Shown in pieces: positions 15,545 through 24,681 of a stretch of 64,000 nt of DNA. The DNA lies in the NCBI RefSeq assembly GCF_020525925.1, contig NZ_CP084876.1, positions 2,604,001 through 2,668,000 on the forward strand, written 5' to 3'. Position 1 is the first letter of the stretch. The number at the start of each line of letters is the position of its first letter. The position numbers were made by a program, and so were the translations under genes. The notes under the pieces are model-generated. The model saw nothing but the letters and a program-made list of their open reading frames with translations, did not search any database and was not told where the DNA came from. Origin of the DNA: Klebsiella quasipneumoniae subsp. quasipneumoniae. Lineage in GTDB: Bacteria; Pseudomonadota; Gammaproteobacteria; Enterobacterales; Enterobacteriaceae.

Positions 15545-16804
15545 ATGATTAAGTTAGGCGTCATCGCCGACGACTTTACCGGGGCCACAGATATCGCCAG
15601 TTTTATGGTCAACGCAGGCTGGAAGGTGGTGCTTTTTAATGGCGTGCCCACAAGCGCTTTCGACGCGCAGGATACGGATGCCATCGTGATTGCCCTGAAG
15701 AGCCGCTCGATCCCGGTCAACGAGGCGGTAGAGCAGTCTTTATCGGCCTCAGCCTGGCTAAAGGCGCAGGGATGCCAGCGACAGCTATTTAAATATTGCT
15801 CCACCTTTGACTCGACCGCTCAGGGCAATATCGGCCCGGTGACTGATGCACTGATGAAGTTCTTAAATACGCCCGCCACCCTCCTCTGCCCGGCGGTACC
15901 GGATAATGGCCGCACGATAGTTCACGGCCATTTGTTCGTTAAGGGTGAGCTACTTAATGAAAGCGGTATGGAACATCATCCCGTCACGCCGATGAAACAT
16001 TCCTCCCTGAAAAAACTGATGGAGGCGCAGTCCATGGGGCTGTGCGGGATGATTAATCTGGATAAGGTGAAAAATCACCCGCATGACATAGCATCTGAGA
16101 TGGAAAAACAGCTGGCGAACAAAGCCCGTTATTTCATCTTCGACGTTCTTGATAATCAGGATCTGCTGACTGTCGCCCGGGCTACCGCGAACTTCCCGCT
16201 AGTGACCGGCGCCGCCGGGCTGGGTTATGCCATCGCCACCCTGGATGAGCAGAACACATTGTCCGGAAAACAGGCCATGCACATTGATGCCAGCGGATCC
16301 AGCGTGGTGCTTTCTGGCAGTTGTTCCGCCATGACCAATCAACAGGTGGATTTCTATCAGCAGCGCGCCTCCTCTCTGGCGCTGGATGTGGAAAAAATCA
16401 TTCACGATCCCGCCTATCTGGAGTTCGTGGCGCAATGGGCAATCGCCCATGCCAGTGAGCCTATGGCACCGATGGTCTACGCCACCCAGCCGCCGCAGAT
16501 CATTGAGCTGATCCAGAAGAACTACGGGGCTGAGTACGTCAGCGACCGGATTGAAACCTTCTTCTCTTCGCTGGCCCAGGCGCTGACCCGAGCTGGTTTT
16601 AACAAGTTTATCGTCGCGGGAGGCGAAACTTCGGGCGCAGTAACCCAGGGATTGAACATTGAGGGGATGATTATTGGTGAATCGGTCGCGCCGGGCGTGC
16701 CCTGGACCCAGGTCCTCAACAAACAGCAGTGGGTGATACTCAAATCCGGGAACTTTGGTAGCCAGGATTTCTTCCAGAAAGCACAGGAACATTATCATGA
16801 GTGA
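15545..16804 (+). CDS. otnK: 3-oxo-tetronate kinase
   Basis: DUF1537-family four-carbon acid sugar kinase of about 419 residues. The N-terminal GVIADDFTGATDIASF signature, FKYCSTFDSTAQGNIGP in the middle and the C-terminal GGETSGAV-type ATP-binding region follow the OtnK (YgbK) pattern rather than DtnK/PdxA2-linked kinases. It phosphorylates 3-oxo-tetronate at C4. ATG 15545 is favoured over 15539 because GAGG at 15534 is seven bases ahead of it. It overlaps otnC by eight bases. LtnD (dehydrogenase) and OtnI (isomerase), the usual partners, are not in this window. Confidence 0.9.
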   Translation: MIKLGVIADDFTGATDIASFMVNAGWKVVLFNGVPTSAFDAQDTDAIVIALKSRSIPVNEAVEQSLSASAWLKAQGCQRQLFKYCSTFDSTAQGNIGPVTDALMKFLNTPATLLCPAVPDNGRTIVHGHLFVKGELLNESGMEHHPVTPMKHSSLKKLMEAQSMGLCGMINLDKVKNHPHDIASEMEKQLANKARYFIFDVLDNQDLLTVARATANFPLVTGAAGLGYAIATLDEQNTLSGKQAMHIDASGSSVVLSGSCSAMTNQQVDFYQQRASSLALDVEKIIHDPAYLEFVAQWAIAHASEPMAPMVYATQPPQIIELIQKNYGAEYVSDRIETFFSSLAQALTRAGFNKFIVAGGETSGAVTQGLNIEGMIIGESVAPGVPWTQVLNKQQWVILKSGNFGSQDFFQKAQEHYHE

Positions 16805-17435
16805 AAAACAGTTAAGAGAGGATATGGTTCGCTATGCACGTTCCATGTTTGAGCGCGGATACAGCAGCGGTGGCGCGGGCAATATCAGCCTAAAACTTCC
16901 GGATGGTAATATTCTTGCAACACCCACTAACTCCAGCTTTGGCGATCTCGATGCAGACGAGTTGAGCAAAGTGAGCATGCAGGGAGAGCTGTTGTCCGGC
17001 CAGAAAGCTTCTAAAGAGGTGCTGATGCATCTTGCGATGTATCGCCAACGCCCGCATTGTGGCGGCATCGTTCATCTGCACTCTCCCTGGCTCACCGCCC
17101 TGTCGTGCCTGCCAGGCATCGATCCTGAAAATGCCCTGCCGCCCATTACCCCTTATTACGTAATGCGGGTGGGTAAACTGCCGGTGGTGCCTTACATTCG
17201 CCCGGGCTCACCGATAATTGCAGAGCACGTTGAAAAGCTGGCGGCGGAACATAATGCCATTCTTTTAGCGAATCACGGCCCTATTATTTCTGGAAAAACT
17301 ATCCGCGAGGCGGTATTTAATGCCGAAGAGTTAGAGGAGACGGCAAAACTTTATTTCATGCTCAAACCATTTGGCATGAATACCCTGACACAGGAAAATG
17401 TTGAAGAGCTCAACGCCACATTTAACATGAAGTAA
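16797..17435 (+). CDS. otnC: 3-oxo-tetronate 4-phosphate decarboxylase
   Basis: Class II aldolase/adducin-family enzyme of 212 residues. Zinc ligands are seen in IVHLHSPW and ILLANHGP, and the GGAGNISLKL phosphate loop is at about residues 25-34. With OtnK it yields DHAP and CO2 from 3-oxo-tetronate 4-phosphate. The start ATG overlaps the kinase stop codon, so translation is coupled. A longer open frame back to 16755 lies inside otnK and is not used. Confidence 0.88.
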   Translation: MSEKQLREDMVRYARSMFERGYSSGGAGNISLKLPDGNILATPTNSSFGDLDADELSKVSMQGELLSGQKASKEVLMHLAMYRQRPHCGGIVHLHSPWLTALSCLPGIDPENALPPITPYYVMRVGKLPVVPYIRPGSPIIAEHVEKLAAEHNAILLANHGPIISGKTIREAVFNAEELEETAKLYFMLKPFGMNTLTQENVEELNATFNMK

Positions 17436-17450
17436 GTCATAGCAATAACG

Positions 17451-17475
17451 CCCTGCGTTAATTTATTACGCAGGG
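17451..17475 (+). terminator. Hairpin between otnC and transporter gene
   Basis: CCCTGCGT pairs with ACGCAGGG around an A+T-rich loop. The tail is only three T, so it could be an attenuating hairpin inside the operon rather than a full stop. Confidence 0.45.
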
Positions 17476-17516
17476 TTTGCCCTGCCCGTGTAACCAAAAT
17501 TATAATAAGGTCGCCT

Positions 17517-18818
17517 ATGTCTCTTATGCTTATCACCGGGATAGTTATGTTTATTATATTAACCTGGTGTCTTCTGAAAAACATCTTCCCTCCCAGTATT
17601 TTATTTATACTTCTGCCTACCGCAGCCGCATTAGTGTGTGGCTTCGGTTTTAAAGAGTTAGGCGAATATGTCGCTCAAGGGTTGAAATCTGTCGTGGGAA
17701 CGGCAACGCTCGTTGCCTTCAGCGCCATGTTCTTCACCCTGATGAAAGAAGCGGGTGTGTTCGACGTGATCGTTCGCTTTATTCTGCGGTTCATTACCCC
17801 CTCCACATTTTCAGTCTTACTCGCGACGCTGGTGATTGCCTCCATTTGCAGTCTTGACGGGAATGCCTATGCCACCCTGCTGGTCACTGTGCCCGCTCTG
17901 CTGCCGATCTATGAAAAGATGAACATCAGTAAAAAGACGCTGTTACTGCTGATCACCGTGGGTGTGGGCGTAACCGGGATCACCCCTTGGGGCGGCTCGC
18001 TCAACAGAGCGATCGCGGTGACGCATCTGGATATTCTGGACGTCTACTATCGGCTGATCCCGTTGCAGGCGATTCTATTTGTGCTGGGGGTTATTCTTTG
18101 CTGGTTTATGGCGAGGATCGAAAACAGAAGCGGCTCGGGTATGTCGCCGGATGAATTCCATCTTATGCGAGCCGATATGCTCACGTGTAAAACAAATCAT
18201 AATTTCTGGCTGTTGAAACTGAATTTTGTCTTAGTCATCGCCACCATTGTTATTCTGGTCTCAGGTCTGATTGCCGGCAATTATCTATTTATGATCGCCT
18301 TCTCTCTGGCGATCATTATTAATTACCCGAACGTGAAGACTGCGCAACAAAAAATAAAAGAATATGCCCTGACGATATTTCCGGTGATCGTTATATTTTT
18401 AACTATCGGCGTATTTGTCGGTATTCTGCAAAACACAGGCATTATACAAGTGTTGGTGAACAACATTGCCGACATGTTCCCCGCCAGTCTTGGGCCGTAT
18501 CTGTACCTTCTTCTTGCGGCCTTCAGTGTGCCAATTGTGATTCTGATTGGTTCTGATGCGTTCTACTTTGCGCTGTTACCCCTCGCGGTCGGCCTGGGCC
18601 AGAGCTTCGGCGTATCTCCTTTGTACGTCACCATCGCCATGCTCATCACCGAGCAGATTGGCCTGCTGCTAAGCCCGGTGATACCTGCCACGCATCTCGG
18701 CCTGAGCCTACTTAATTTACGGCTTGATGAACATATACGGCATTCTATGACGAAGGTCTGGATTATGAGCGTCTGCGCCCTCGTTGCAGCACTGGGAATC
18801 GGAACGATACCTGTATGA
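17517..18818 (+). CDS. CitMHS-like carboxylate transporter
   Basis: 433-residue membrane protein with about twelve hydrophobic segments. The SLDGNAYATLLV and GITPWGGSLNRA motifs parallel those of the other CitMHS-type transporter at 3186-4523, so the cluster carries two divergent members of one family plus an MFS porter. It follows otnC by 81 bases on the same strand, with AAGG before ATG 17517. Immediately beyond its stop codon the sequence becomes IS3-family debris, suggesting the cluster border lies here. Confidence 0.83.
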   Translation: MSLMLITGIVMFIILTWCLLKNIFPPSILFILLPTAAALVCGFGFKELGEYVAQGLKSVVGTATLVAFSAMFFTLMKEAGVFDVIVRFILRFITPSTFSVLLATLVIASICSLDGNAYATLLVTVPALLPIYEKMNISKKTLLLLITVGVGVTGITPWGGSLNRAIAVTHLDILDVYYRLIPLQAILFVLGVILCWFMARIENRSGSGMSPDEFHLMRADMLTCKTNHNFWLLKLNFVLVIATIVILVSGLIAGNYLFMIAFSLAIIINYPNVKTAQQKIKEYALTIFPVIVIFLTIGVFVGILQNTGIIQVLVNNIADMFPASLGPYLYLLLAAFSVPIVILIGSDAFYFALLPLAVGLGQSFGVSPLYVTIAMLITEQIGLLLSPVIPATHLGLSLLNLRLDEHIRHSMTKVWIMSVCALVAALGIGTIPV

Positions 18819-18839
18819 GAATGAGATATTTTTGGTCTT

Positions 18840-19150
18840 GGACAGACCCCACGCCTGTTGACAAATTCTGTCCTCACGACGAGGCCTTCCGGACTGACGC
18901 CGCCGAGGTGACTGTGGCGCCGTGCCCGGTTGTAAAACACTTCAATGTCATCGAAGATATCCGCCCGGGCCAGATCCCGGGTTTTGTATATTCTCTTCCT
19001 GATGCGTTCTTTTTTCAGTGAACTGAAGAACGATACGGCCACCGCATTATCCTGCCCGGCTCATGCTCGGTGCCAGGTTATCGGCCCGGCAGAAGCGCTG
19101 CCAGTCGTCACTGCCGTACTGACTACCCTGGACGCCCTTCTAAGAGTCAA
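18840..19150 (-). pseudogene. IS3-family transposase (OrfB) 3' remnant
   Basis: The minus strand encodes GSQYGSDDWQRFCRADNLAPS, then after a frameshift near 19050 DNAVAVSFFSSLKKERI, IYKTRDLARADIFDDIEV and FYNRARRHSHLGGVSPE. This is the end of the DDE core (catalytic Glu region ESFF, here VSFF) and the C-terminus of an IS3-family OrfB. The GNCW segment and the catalytic Glu are lost, so it is dead. No clear terminal inverted repeats were found. The stretch 19151-19326 beyond it shows no gene. Confidence 0.75.
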
Positions 19151-19326
19151 GCCGTTATCAGGATGTTGTTGACCTGCCTGTTTTGATTTAGGAGACTACG
19201 CGTCCGCATAGAGGTCTCCTCCCTTATCGCCAGTCGAAAGCATAAGCTCATGCCATTAGTCCCGTTTGACCGCATGCGCTCAAAAAGCAGCACTCCTGTA
19301 ATCAGCTGTTAGCGCGCGTTATATGC

Positions 19327-20202
19327 TCAAATCAGATTTATTAAACTTTTTAAAACTTCAGAGCATCTGTCTTTGCGCCATACTAATTCCCATTCCTGTA
19401 CCAGGTTTAAATCTTCTAATGCCACAAACGACACGTTTGGCGGAGCAAGGTGTCTAATCCCTTCTGCAACGATGGTACATCCCATGCCGGCGCTAACTAA
19501 CGTAAGCATGGATACTGCATCCACGCCGTGCATAACGGAACGCGGCGTAAAACCCGCATCGTAAAAGCAATGAATAAGTCGATCATGCCACGCCGGTGCG
19601 GCGGTACGAGGAAGCCATATAAAGTCAAGATTTTGCAAATCTCTTAAGTAACGAGGTTCCTTATTATCAGGCCACTTCCATTCAGCCGGATAAGCTAATA
19701 ACATTTTTTCTTTGAAAACGGGGATTCCTGCAAAAAGAGGATCATTAAGTGGTCTGAACAATAAAAAACCAGCATCAAGATCTCCCTCAGCGATCTTTGA
19801 AAGTTGCACTTCAGATATGAGGTGGTGAAGCGTAATGCCGACGAGCGGTGACGTTTTCTTGAATTTTTTTAATAATGCCGTGATCGGCGGCGCTGCATTT
19901 TGTATTACAGGAAGTGCTAGAGAGATATTACCACATTCTCCACGGGAGGCCCGAATAGCACGTTCCTTTATGACCGTAACATTGTCGATTAATATTTCTG
20001 CGTCAATGAGGAACTGACTTCCTGCATCAGTAAGTTGCACTCCTCGCCCCGTTCGTTTGAAGAGCATGACTCGAAGATCCTCTTCCAGTTTTTGGATCTG
20101 CCGAGTTAGAGCAGGTTGAGCAATATGGAGTTCTAAGGCTGCTTGACTAATGCTGCCTAGCTTCGCTACTGAGATGAAGTAGCGGCATTGACGCAATTCC
20201 AT
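19327..20202 (-). CDS. LysR-family regulator of the M20/MFS unit
   Basis: 291 residues. The N-terminal winged helix MELRQCRYFISVAKLGSISQ with AQPALTRQIQKLEEDL is followed by an effector domain. The CbbR/NAC-like start MELRQ-YF is typical of the group. It is divergent from the M20 amidohydrolase across 217 A+T-rich bases and probably controls it. Base composition is lower in G+C than in the flanking island. Confidence 0.85.
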   Translation of the reverse strand: MELRQCRYFISVAKLGSISQAALELHIAQPALTRQIQKLEEDLRVMLFKRTGRGVQLTDAGSQFLIDAEILIDNVTVIKERAIRASRGECGNISLALPVIQNAAPPITALLKKFKKTSPLVGITLHHLISEVQLSKIAEGDLDAGFLLFRPLNDPLFAGIPVFKEKMLLAYPAEWKWPDNKEPRYLRDLQNLDFIWLPRTAAPAWHDRLIHCFYDAGFTPRSVMHGVDAVSMLTLVSAGMGCTIVAEGIRHLAPPNVSFVALEDLNLVQEWELVWRKDRCSEVLKSLINLI

Positions 20203-20419
20203 AGATATACCTCGATGGTATGAGTTAGATGTTGAAAAGGTATTTTACGACATAGCTAGCATTCTCTATCATCCATGTAGAATGAATTCAAGCAAGTATT
20301 TTTCGGGCAGGAATTCACTAAGGTAGTTTGAGAAGATTGATTTTATGTGAATTAGATCAATAAAGATAAAATATTTGTTACCTTTTCGGGGGTTAACACT
20401 AACTAAAAAGAGATTTCTC

Positions 20420-21622
20420 ATGTCAGATAACAATATAACAACTCTTAATGTGAAGAGGCTCACAGAATTTAGGCATGATTTACATATGCATCCAGAATTA
20501 AAATTTATGGAGCAACGGACATCCGATAAAATCGCAGATTTTCTTGCGGATCTGGATATCCCCTACACGCGAGGGCTAGCTTCTACGGGTATTGTTGGCA
20601 GTATATACGGTAAAAATCGTAGCGCTAATGATCCTGGACCAGCATTAGGTATAAGAGCAGATATTGATGCCCTGCCATTAGAAGAAGCGAATAAATTCAT
20701 GCATGCTAGTAAGCGTAAAGGATGTATGCATGGATGCGGACATGACGGGCACACCGCTATGTTACTTGGCGCAGCCGAACTGCTTTCAGCTAATCGAGAT
20801 TTTGATGGGACCATTCATCTGATTTTTCAGCCAGGGGAAGAAGGCGGCGCCGGGGCACGCGTTATGATGAACGAAGGGCTGTTTAAGCTCTTTCCTTGTC
20901 AGGCCGTATTTGCTTTGCATAACTGGCCTCACCTTCCGCAAGGACAGATGGGGACAAAAATTGGCCCAATAATGGCATCGGGAGTCACCTTTGAGATCAC
21001 CGTTTTTGGAAAAGGTGGACACGCGGCTCTCCCCCAGTCAACTATTGATCCTGTGCCGATCGCCTGCTTTATTGTAACACATCTACAGACTTTAATATCA
21101 CGTCGGATGAATCCTCTGGACGCCGCCGTGTTGACTATTGGAAAAATTGAGGCAGGCAGTTCTCCGAATATAATCCCTTCTGAAGCAAAAATTATGGGTA
21201 CATGCCGTACCTTAACAAACGAAGCGCAATCATTAATTTTGGATAATATGCAGCACATTGCCATCAGCATAGCAGAAGCACATGGCGCACATGCTGAGGT
21301 AATTATAAAAGAAGGTGGTTATCCAAATACAAACAATCATCCCAAAGAAGCTCGATTTATGGCTAAAATGATGCGGGAAATTGTTGGTGAAAATAATACG
21401 CATGATAATGTTCTTCCAGCGATGACCGCCGAAGATTTTGGTTTTATGCTCCAGGAAGTACCTGGCGCATATGGATGGATTGGGAATGGTAATGATGCAC
21501 TTTCTCAAGGGGATCTTCATAGTACATCATATGACTTCAATGATAAAAACCTCGAATTAGGTGCTCTCTTTTGGGAAAAACTGGCACGTCAATGGTTTAT
21601 TACAGAGGTTACACATAGTTAG
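20420..21622 (+). CDS. M20-family amidohydrolase (hippurate-hydrolase-like)
   Basis: About 400 residues, zinc-dependent deacylase of the M20D / AbgB-HipO type. The metal-binding CMHGCGHDGHTAML segment, the FQPGEEGGAGA catalytic Glu pair, the dimerisation insert with GGHAALPQ, and a late MTAEDFGFM are intact. It releases an amino acid from an N-acyl or related amide. ATG 20420 is preferred over the upstream 20375 because the extra residues do not belong to the family start. It is followed 101 bases later by an MFS transporter, suggesting uptake and hydrolysis of a conjugate. Confidence 0.88.
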   Translation: MSDNNITTLNVKRLTEFRHDLHMHPELKFMEQRTSDKIADFLADLDIPYTRGLASTGIVGSIYGKNRSANDPGPALGIRADIDALPLEEANKFMHASKRKGCMHGCGHDGHTAMLLGAAELLSANRDFDGTIHLIFQPGEEGGAGARVMMNEGLFKLFPCQAVFALHNWPHLPQGQMGTKIGPIMASGVTFEITVFGKGGHAALPQSTIDPVPIACFIVTHLQTLISRRMNPLDAAVLTIGKIEAGSSPNIIPSEAKIMGTCRTLTNEAQSLILDNMQHIAISIAEAHGAHAEVIIKEGGYPNTNNHPKEARFMAKMMREIVGENNTHDNVLPAMTAEDFGFMLQEVPGAYGWIGNGNDALSQGDLHSTSYDFNDKNLELGALFWEKLARQWFITEVTHS

Positions 21623-21723
21623 CTGTCATTTCGCCCGTAAAGTCCTAACAGGTAAAATCTGCTCTCTCCAAATATCAGGAAAATCATAATTTATCGCCCT
21701 ATAATAATCATAAGGATTAATAA

Positions 21724-23031
21724 ATGAAAAATGATACTGATTTGCCCCAAAGTGTCACAATTTTAGAGCATGTACAAAAACCTACCCGACAGCGTTTTTT
21801 TGTGTTAGGGATTTTATTCATTAGCTTATCGATTATATATCTTGACCGTGTCAATATTTCTATTATTGCAGCGAATACACATTTTTTAAACGAAATGCAT
21901 CTTAATGACAAACCAATATTAGTTGGCTTGTTGATGTCTTTATTCTTAGCGAGTTACGGGATTGCTAATGTTTTTTTAAGCCCTATAGGAGATTATATTG
22001 GCCCTCGAAGAGTCATGCTTATCGCTTATGTGGTGATAAGCCTGTCACTTTTGGTTGGGGGGATGTCAAGTTTCTTTGCTATATTATTAGGAACCAGAAT
22101 TTTGCTAGGTATTGGTGAAGGTCTTTACTACCCGATGCAAAATACAATCATAAAAAATTGGTTCCCTGCTGGAGAACGAGGTCGAGCAAATACGGCATGG
22201 ATCTTAGGGCAGTCCCTCGCTCCTGCACTAGCCATGCCTCTTTATACCTGGATCATAGCTGAGCATTCCTGGCGTCATACTTTTTATTTTTCATTTTCGT
22301 TAACCTTGTTACCCATTGTTCTAATCTATTTTTTTACATCAAACTTCCCACAGGAGAATAAATATGTAAACGATCTTGAACTCAAAACAATCAATAAAAG
22401 CACCACGGAGGAAGTTTTACATAAAAATAGCAGTGAAAAAATTTCAGTTATTGAACGTGCCAAAGTATATCTGTGCAATTTTAATTTTTGGATTTTATTG
22501 GCTGTTTTTTCATCTAACTCCATGCTGTCATGGGGTGTCGTAACTTGGCTTCCAACATATTTAAATACCGAGCGCGGTTTTTCATGGGCAAATGTCGGTT
22601 GGATGTCAGCGCTTCCTTTTATATTTGGACTTTTGTTCAAAGTGCTCGCTGGGTTCATTGTCGACAAAACTGACAGGAAAGGCATGGTAATGTTTGCCTC
22701 CGCCATGTTGTGTGCTGCAAGCATCCTGATTGGAGTGAATATAACTAATAATGTTTTCGCTGCCATCGTGATCTCTTTCGGTATCGGTGCCTCCTCAATG
22801 CAGCTGCCCTGTGTGTTTACCCTTTTGCAATCAATGGTTCCTGCAGAAGCGATGTCTGCAGCTGCGGGGGCTTTAAATGGCATGGCCGTTGGTTTTGGTG
22901 CATTATCACCTGTATTAATTGGTTTTATTCTGAGTGTTACTCATAACTTCTACGTTGTTATGTATCTCCTGGTTGGGATAGTGATACTTGGCGGTTTGTT
23001 TTCATTATTATTTAGCCGCCGCAGAAATTAA
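21724..23031 (+). CDS. MFS transporter, anion:cation symporter family
   Basis: 435 residues, twelve predicted membrane segments. Early YLDRVNISIIAANTHF and the GDYIGPRRVML loop between segments 2 and 3, then KNWFPAGERGRANTA, are the ACS-family signature (organic anions). The A+T-rich codon use matches the M20 gene upstream. Its cargo is probably the acylated amino acid or its product. It is followed by a strong hairpin. Confidence 0.85.
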   Translation: MKNDTDLPQSVTILEHVQKPTRQRFFVLGILFISLSIIYLDRVNISIIAANTHFLNEMHLNDKPILVGLLMSLFLASYGIANVFLSPIGDYIGPRRVMLIAYVVISLSLLVGGMSSFFAILLGTRILLGIGEGLYYPMQNTIIKNWFPAGERGRANTAWILGQSLAPALAMPLYTWIIAEHSWRHTFYFSFSLTLLPIVLIYFFTSNFPQENKYVNDLELKTINKSTTEEVLHKNSSEKISVIERAKVYLCNFNFWILLAVFSSNSMLSWGVVTWLPTYLNTERGFSWANVGWMSALPFIFGLLFKVLAGFIVDKTDRKGMVMFASAMLCAASILIGVNITNNVFAAIVISFGIGASSMQLPCVFTLLQSMVPAEAMSAAAGALNGMAVGFGALSPVLIGFILSVTHNFYVVMYLLVGIVILGGLFSLLFSRRRN

Positions 23032-23066
23032 TTTTTAAAGTAAGCGCTATTCATTGTTTTGATATT

Positions 23067-23098
23067 AACAATGGCGACACTCACGTGTCGCCATTGTT
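23067..23098 (+). terminator. Perfect 14-bp stem-loop after the MFS gene
   Basis: AACAATGGCGACAC pairs exactly with GTGTCGCCATTGTT around a TCAC loop. No long T-run follows, but the stem is very stable and lies 36 bases after the MFS stop, so it likely ends or protects that transcript. Confidence 0.65.
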
Positions 23099-23433
23099 CT
23101 GCGAGAAAGCATAGTAATATAACGCGAGATTAAATATAGCCATATCTGGTTTTAGATTTACGCGCCATAACATTTTCTTTCATAAATTTAATGTGTGCAT
23201 ATAGCTCGTCTTTCATCTTTAAACGTATTCAGAGATAAAATCACCGGGTGCCAGGTCATGATAGAAGACTGTCTCCCTTCGTTGGACTGATAAAGTTGCA
23301 ATCTCAGGCCACGGGAACGATACTCCATATCGCGATTGACTGGCAAACATTATGTAATGAAAGGATTATACGTGATATGTGTGAAATGAAGACCATTCAC
23401 AAATTACAGAATGATGAATAAAACGGTTTGCGA
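23099..23433. other. Intergenic, possible 28-codon fragment
   Basis: About 335 bases without a gene of known family. On the minus strand a short frame (23130-23216) encodes a basic 28-residue peptide beginning MKDELYAHIKFMKEN. It may be the tail of a lost gene, and I cannot assign it. Nothing else is evident. Confidence 0.3.
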
Positions 23434-23958
23434 TCACTTGGCGCGCCCCCTAATAACTGCATATAATGCTGCCAGAGAGAACCAGCGAGGGGTATTATTA
23501 CAATATTCTTCCCATTGTCGGCCAAACAGTTCTTGCATGCCAGCCTCTTCAACCTGTATATGCAAGTTGCTCAGCAGTAAAATGAGAAGCGGGGTAATCA
23601 TTAAACCAGCTACACTACTTAACAATAGGGCCAAAGCGATATGTATCCCTATAAATCCAAGGTACACGGGGTTACGGGAAAAACGAAAACATCCTCTGGT
23701 CACCAGCGTACTGGTTCGTTCCGGATGTAATGCATTGAGGGTTGTGTGATTGCTCATCAACGTTACCAGTCCCGTCAGAGACAGGCCAAGACTAATGCCT
23801 CCAGTGACCAGGGCGGTGCATACTCTCCATGATACGGTGAATATCTCATCAATATGCATAAGTACAGGCCAACGCGCCCACATATTGACCAGTAAACATA
23901 GTAGTAAAAGCACCGGCGGTGCCAGCCCCTTTCTTGCAATATCTTTCATTCTAAACAT
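23434..23958 (-). CDS. Isoprenylcysteine-carboxyl-methyltransferase-like membrane protein
   Basis: 174 residues with about four to five hydrophobic segments. It has the ICMT/PEMT-type C-terminal core: LVTRGCFRFSRNPVYLGF, then HIQVEEAGMQELFGRQWEEYCN with the E-E-x-x-L-x-x-x-x-G-x-x-[WY]-x-x-Y pattern that binds S-adenosylmethionine. Bacterial members methylate small lipids or unknown acceptors. It is a single-gene unit with A+T-rich flanks. Confidence 0.82.
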   Translation of the reverse strand: MFRMKDIARKGLAPPVLLLLCLLVNMWARWPVLMHIDEIFTVSWRVCTALVTGGISLGLSLTGLVTLMSNHTTLNALHPERTSTLVTRGCFRFSRNPVYLGFIGIHIALALLLSSVAGLMITPLLILLLSNLHIQVEEAGMQELFGRQWEEYCNNTPRWFSLAALYAVIRGRAK

Positions 23959-24234
23959 GTTATCCCTGCTGCTGTGGATTCAGGAGCGAGTCAAAATTAA
24001 CACTGATTTTCTCACTCATTGACGCGTGCCCGCCCCTGGTCCTTGCCTACGCAGTTATGCCCTCATCATTCAACTTCTTCAGTTAACAGGATTAAAACAA
24101 ATATTATTTCTGTCTTCTTATTTTACATGTAGTAAATAAATTCAATATCGTCAATCCAGGAAAGAAACACGGAGGCCAAAGCAAAAATAGTGCACCTGTT
24201 TTTACAGCGTCTATCCACTTTGCCTCCTGTTGTA

Positions 24235-24618
24235 TTACCTAATATACGCGATAGCCTCGATTTCAACTAAGGCTTCTTTTGGTAATTTGCCGGCCTGAAT
24301 GCATGAACGTGCTGGCGCTCCTGAGTCGCCAAAAAATTCGGTGTATACTTCATTAAATACTGCAAAATCCTCCATCTTTGCGAGAAAACAAGTGGTTTTA
24401 AGCACAGTATCCAGCGAGGCGCCTGATTGCTCCAAAACGGCTTTTACATTCAATAATGATTGACGAGTCTGTTCCCTTACTCCTCCTTCGGGAAATTTCA
24501 TTGTTGATGGATCCAGAGGTAGCTGGCCTGAAGTCATCACCAAATTACCAAATGACACCCCTTGAGAATAAGGTCCAATGGCTGCTGGAGCTGCTTTGGT
24601 ATTAATAATTTTTTTCAT
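24235..24618 (-). CDS. RidA-family enamine/imine deaminase
   Basis: 127-residue Rid (YjgF/UK114) protein. IGPYSQGV and SGQLPLDP start the family core, and the invariant substrate-carboxylate arginine is present in PARSCIQ, with the late EIEAIAY strand. It hydrolyses 2-aminoacrylate-type intermediates released by PLP lyases, keeping PLP enzymes from damage. It is the last gene of a minus-strand group with a cystathionine-lyase-like enzyme and an aminotransferase, the type of PLP enzyme that generates such intermediates. Confidence 0.9.
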   Translation of the reverse strand: MKKIINTKAAPAAIGPYSQGVSFGNLVMTSGQLPLDPSTMKFPEGGVREQTRQSLLNVKAVLEQSGASLDTVLKTTCFLAKMEDFAVFNEVYTEFFGDSGAPARSCIQAGKLPKEALVEIEAIAYIR

Positions 24619-24681
24619 CTTTATCTCCTGAAAATAAAAAATGCCGTCTTCTCGCGCAAAAAAATCTGATTTACATCATTA

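Noticed and set aside
18563..18835. Extension of the minus-strand transposase frame into the transporter gene
   Set aside because: Similarity to transposase ends near SPE; the rest is antisense to the transporter.
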